Origin: Larimichthys crocea
Taxonomy: Eukaryota; Chordata; Actinopteri; Sciaenidae
Length of the DNA: 64,000 nucleotides
Reading direction: 5' to 3'
Assembly (NCBI RefSeq): GCF_000972845.2
Contig: NC_040021.1
Span: 8,475,291 to 8,539,290, forward strand
The position numbers and the translations under genes were made by a program. Below, one piece after another: positions 63,016 through 64,000 of this stretch. Under the pieces are notes generated by a model. That model saw nothing but the letters and a program-made list of their open reading frames with translations. It did not search any database and was not told the DNA's origin. The stretch's first letter is position 1, and every line of letters begins with the position of its first letter.

Positions 63016-64000
63016 CTGATGGAAGGAAAAAAGATGGAGAGGTATCAAGTTATTCATTTTAACTAGATAATCTTCTTTATATTTCCATATAATTTCTAAT
63101 TATTGATTAAAACTCATTGATTTCAAAGGGACAAACTTAAATCGACACTACTGCCACAGCCATTTTTTAAAGGGGGTTGCTCGTGTGACGGTCCTCTATC
63201 TTTCCTTTGTTTCCCCTCCTCTGTGTGTTTTTTGTTAGTTTTCAGTGACTGGAAATGCCAGCTGGACCTACAGCTGTGAATACTTCAAATATCCCACAAT
63301 TCCTAGTCTGACTGGGATTTGGAGGGAACTGCTGGAGCCTGGAGTCGCTCCCACCATCCCAGATGATTGGCCCTCTGCGCAAGCCAAGAGTCTAACACGT
63401 GTCAGTATCTACACATCAACACAGTCTGTACAGCTGTGTGGGTTTAGGCTGTTACAAGTTCCTACTGTATGCATATATGCACTCATATGGCTCATGTATT
63501 ACGCACTCAGACACTCAAATACGTTATCTGTCGTCAAGGTGAGCTGATTTATGCGTCCGTCTGTACACAGAGTGCTTGTAAGGCTTTATTTCTGTACAGC
63601 ATGCACATGTTTGGGATCATGTACACAGAAGATCCAGATGTTTTGCTTTGCTCATGCTTTCATTTGTAAATGCTTAAAGCGCCTCCCTACAAAGACACAC
63701 TGTCTTCTGCTTATTCAAAAACCAGATCCAAAAACACTGATGAAAACTGGCGTGTGTGTGAGTCTGACGATCAAATGTTACTGGGAAACAGCATCAGCAC
63801 AGTTCTCATAATGTCAACTCTAATATCAGTCTAGCACGGCATTAATTAGCATCCAAAAAGTCCAAACATCCTGGTACTCATTTTCTTGTCCAATGTGGCA
63901 AACTCCATCCATCTGGATTGCAATGTAGATTCACGCAACTGCTAAGAACTATTAGTTAATATTTTTTGTCCCACGTCTGCCTTGGGCTGGATTCATTCAA

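Overview
This is a stretch of teleost (most likely percomorph) nuclear genome. The evidence is short introns with GT-AG borders, proteins that read clearly as vertebrate orthologues, and a mixed load of fish-type interspersed repeats: tRNA-derived SINEs, LINE 3' ends, hAT-like elements and TIR elements. It has no bacterial or viral character.

Five protein-coding genes can be built exon by exon. In order they are tcp1 (CCT alpha, plus strand, 12 coding exons, 2884-7605), acat2 (cytosolic thiolase, minus strand, 9 exons, 11742-8527), wtap (m6A writer subunit, minus strand, 7 coding exons, 18907-13741), sod2 (mitochondrial Mn superoxide dismutase, plus strand, 5 exons, 22124-25040) and the 3' half of a fibronectin-III gene that I call fndc1 (minus strand, 7 terminal exons, 63015-52773, running off the right edge). 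Order and relative orientation match human 6q25.3 read backwards (TCP1-ACAT2-WTAP-SOD2-FNDC1). tcp1 and acat2 are tail to tail with poly(A) signals about 110 bp apart. wtap and sod2 are head to head.

Non-coding content includes two sister H/ACA snoRNAs in consecutive tcp1 introns, a probable U12-type intron in tcp1, a perfect three-unit heat-shock element at the tcp1 promoter with ZNF143-type and CTCF-type motifs upstream, an evenly spaced four-CCAAT (NF-Y) array in acat2 intron 1, and an in-frame stop right after wtap exon 6 that would give the known short isoform type.

From about 25.1 to 52.1 kb there is a 27-kb gene desert between sod2 and fndc1. I find no gene in it. It holds layered repeats (one nested set at 30.2-31.5 kb, two TIR elements at 41.5 and 47.8 kb, a hAT-like element at 50.2 kb) and some candidate regulatory DNA, notably a paired TAATCC palindrome at 43.03 kb. 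The genes serve unrelated housekeeping functions (chaperonin folding, mevalonate precursor supply, RNA methylation, superoxide removal); their linkage is conserved synteny and not a pathway. I found no clear undescribed multi-gene system. The strongest items are the U12 intron, the twin snoRNAs and the promoter elements.
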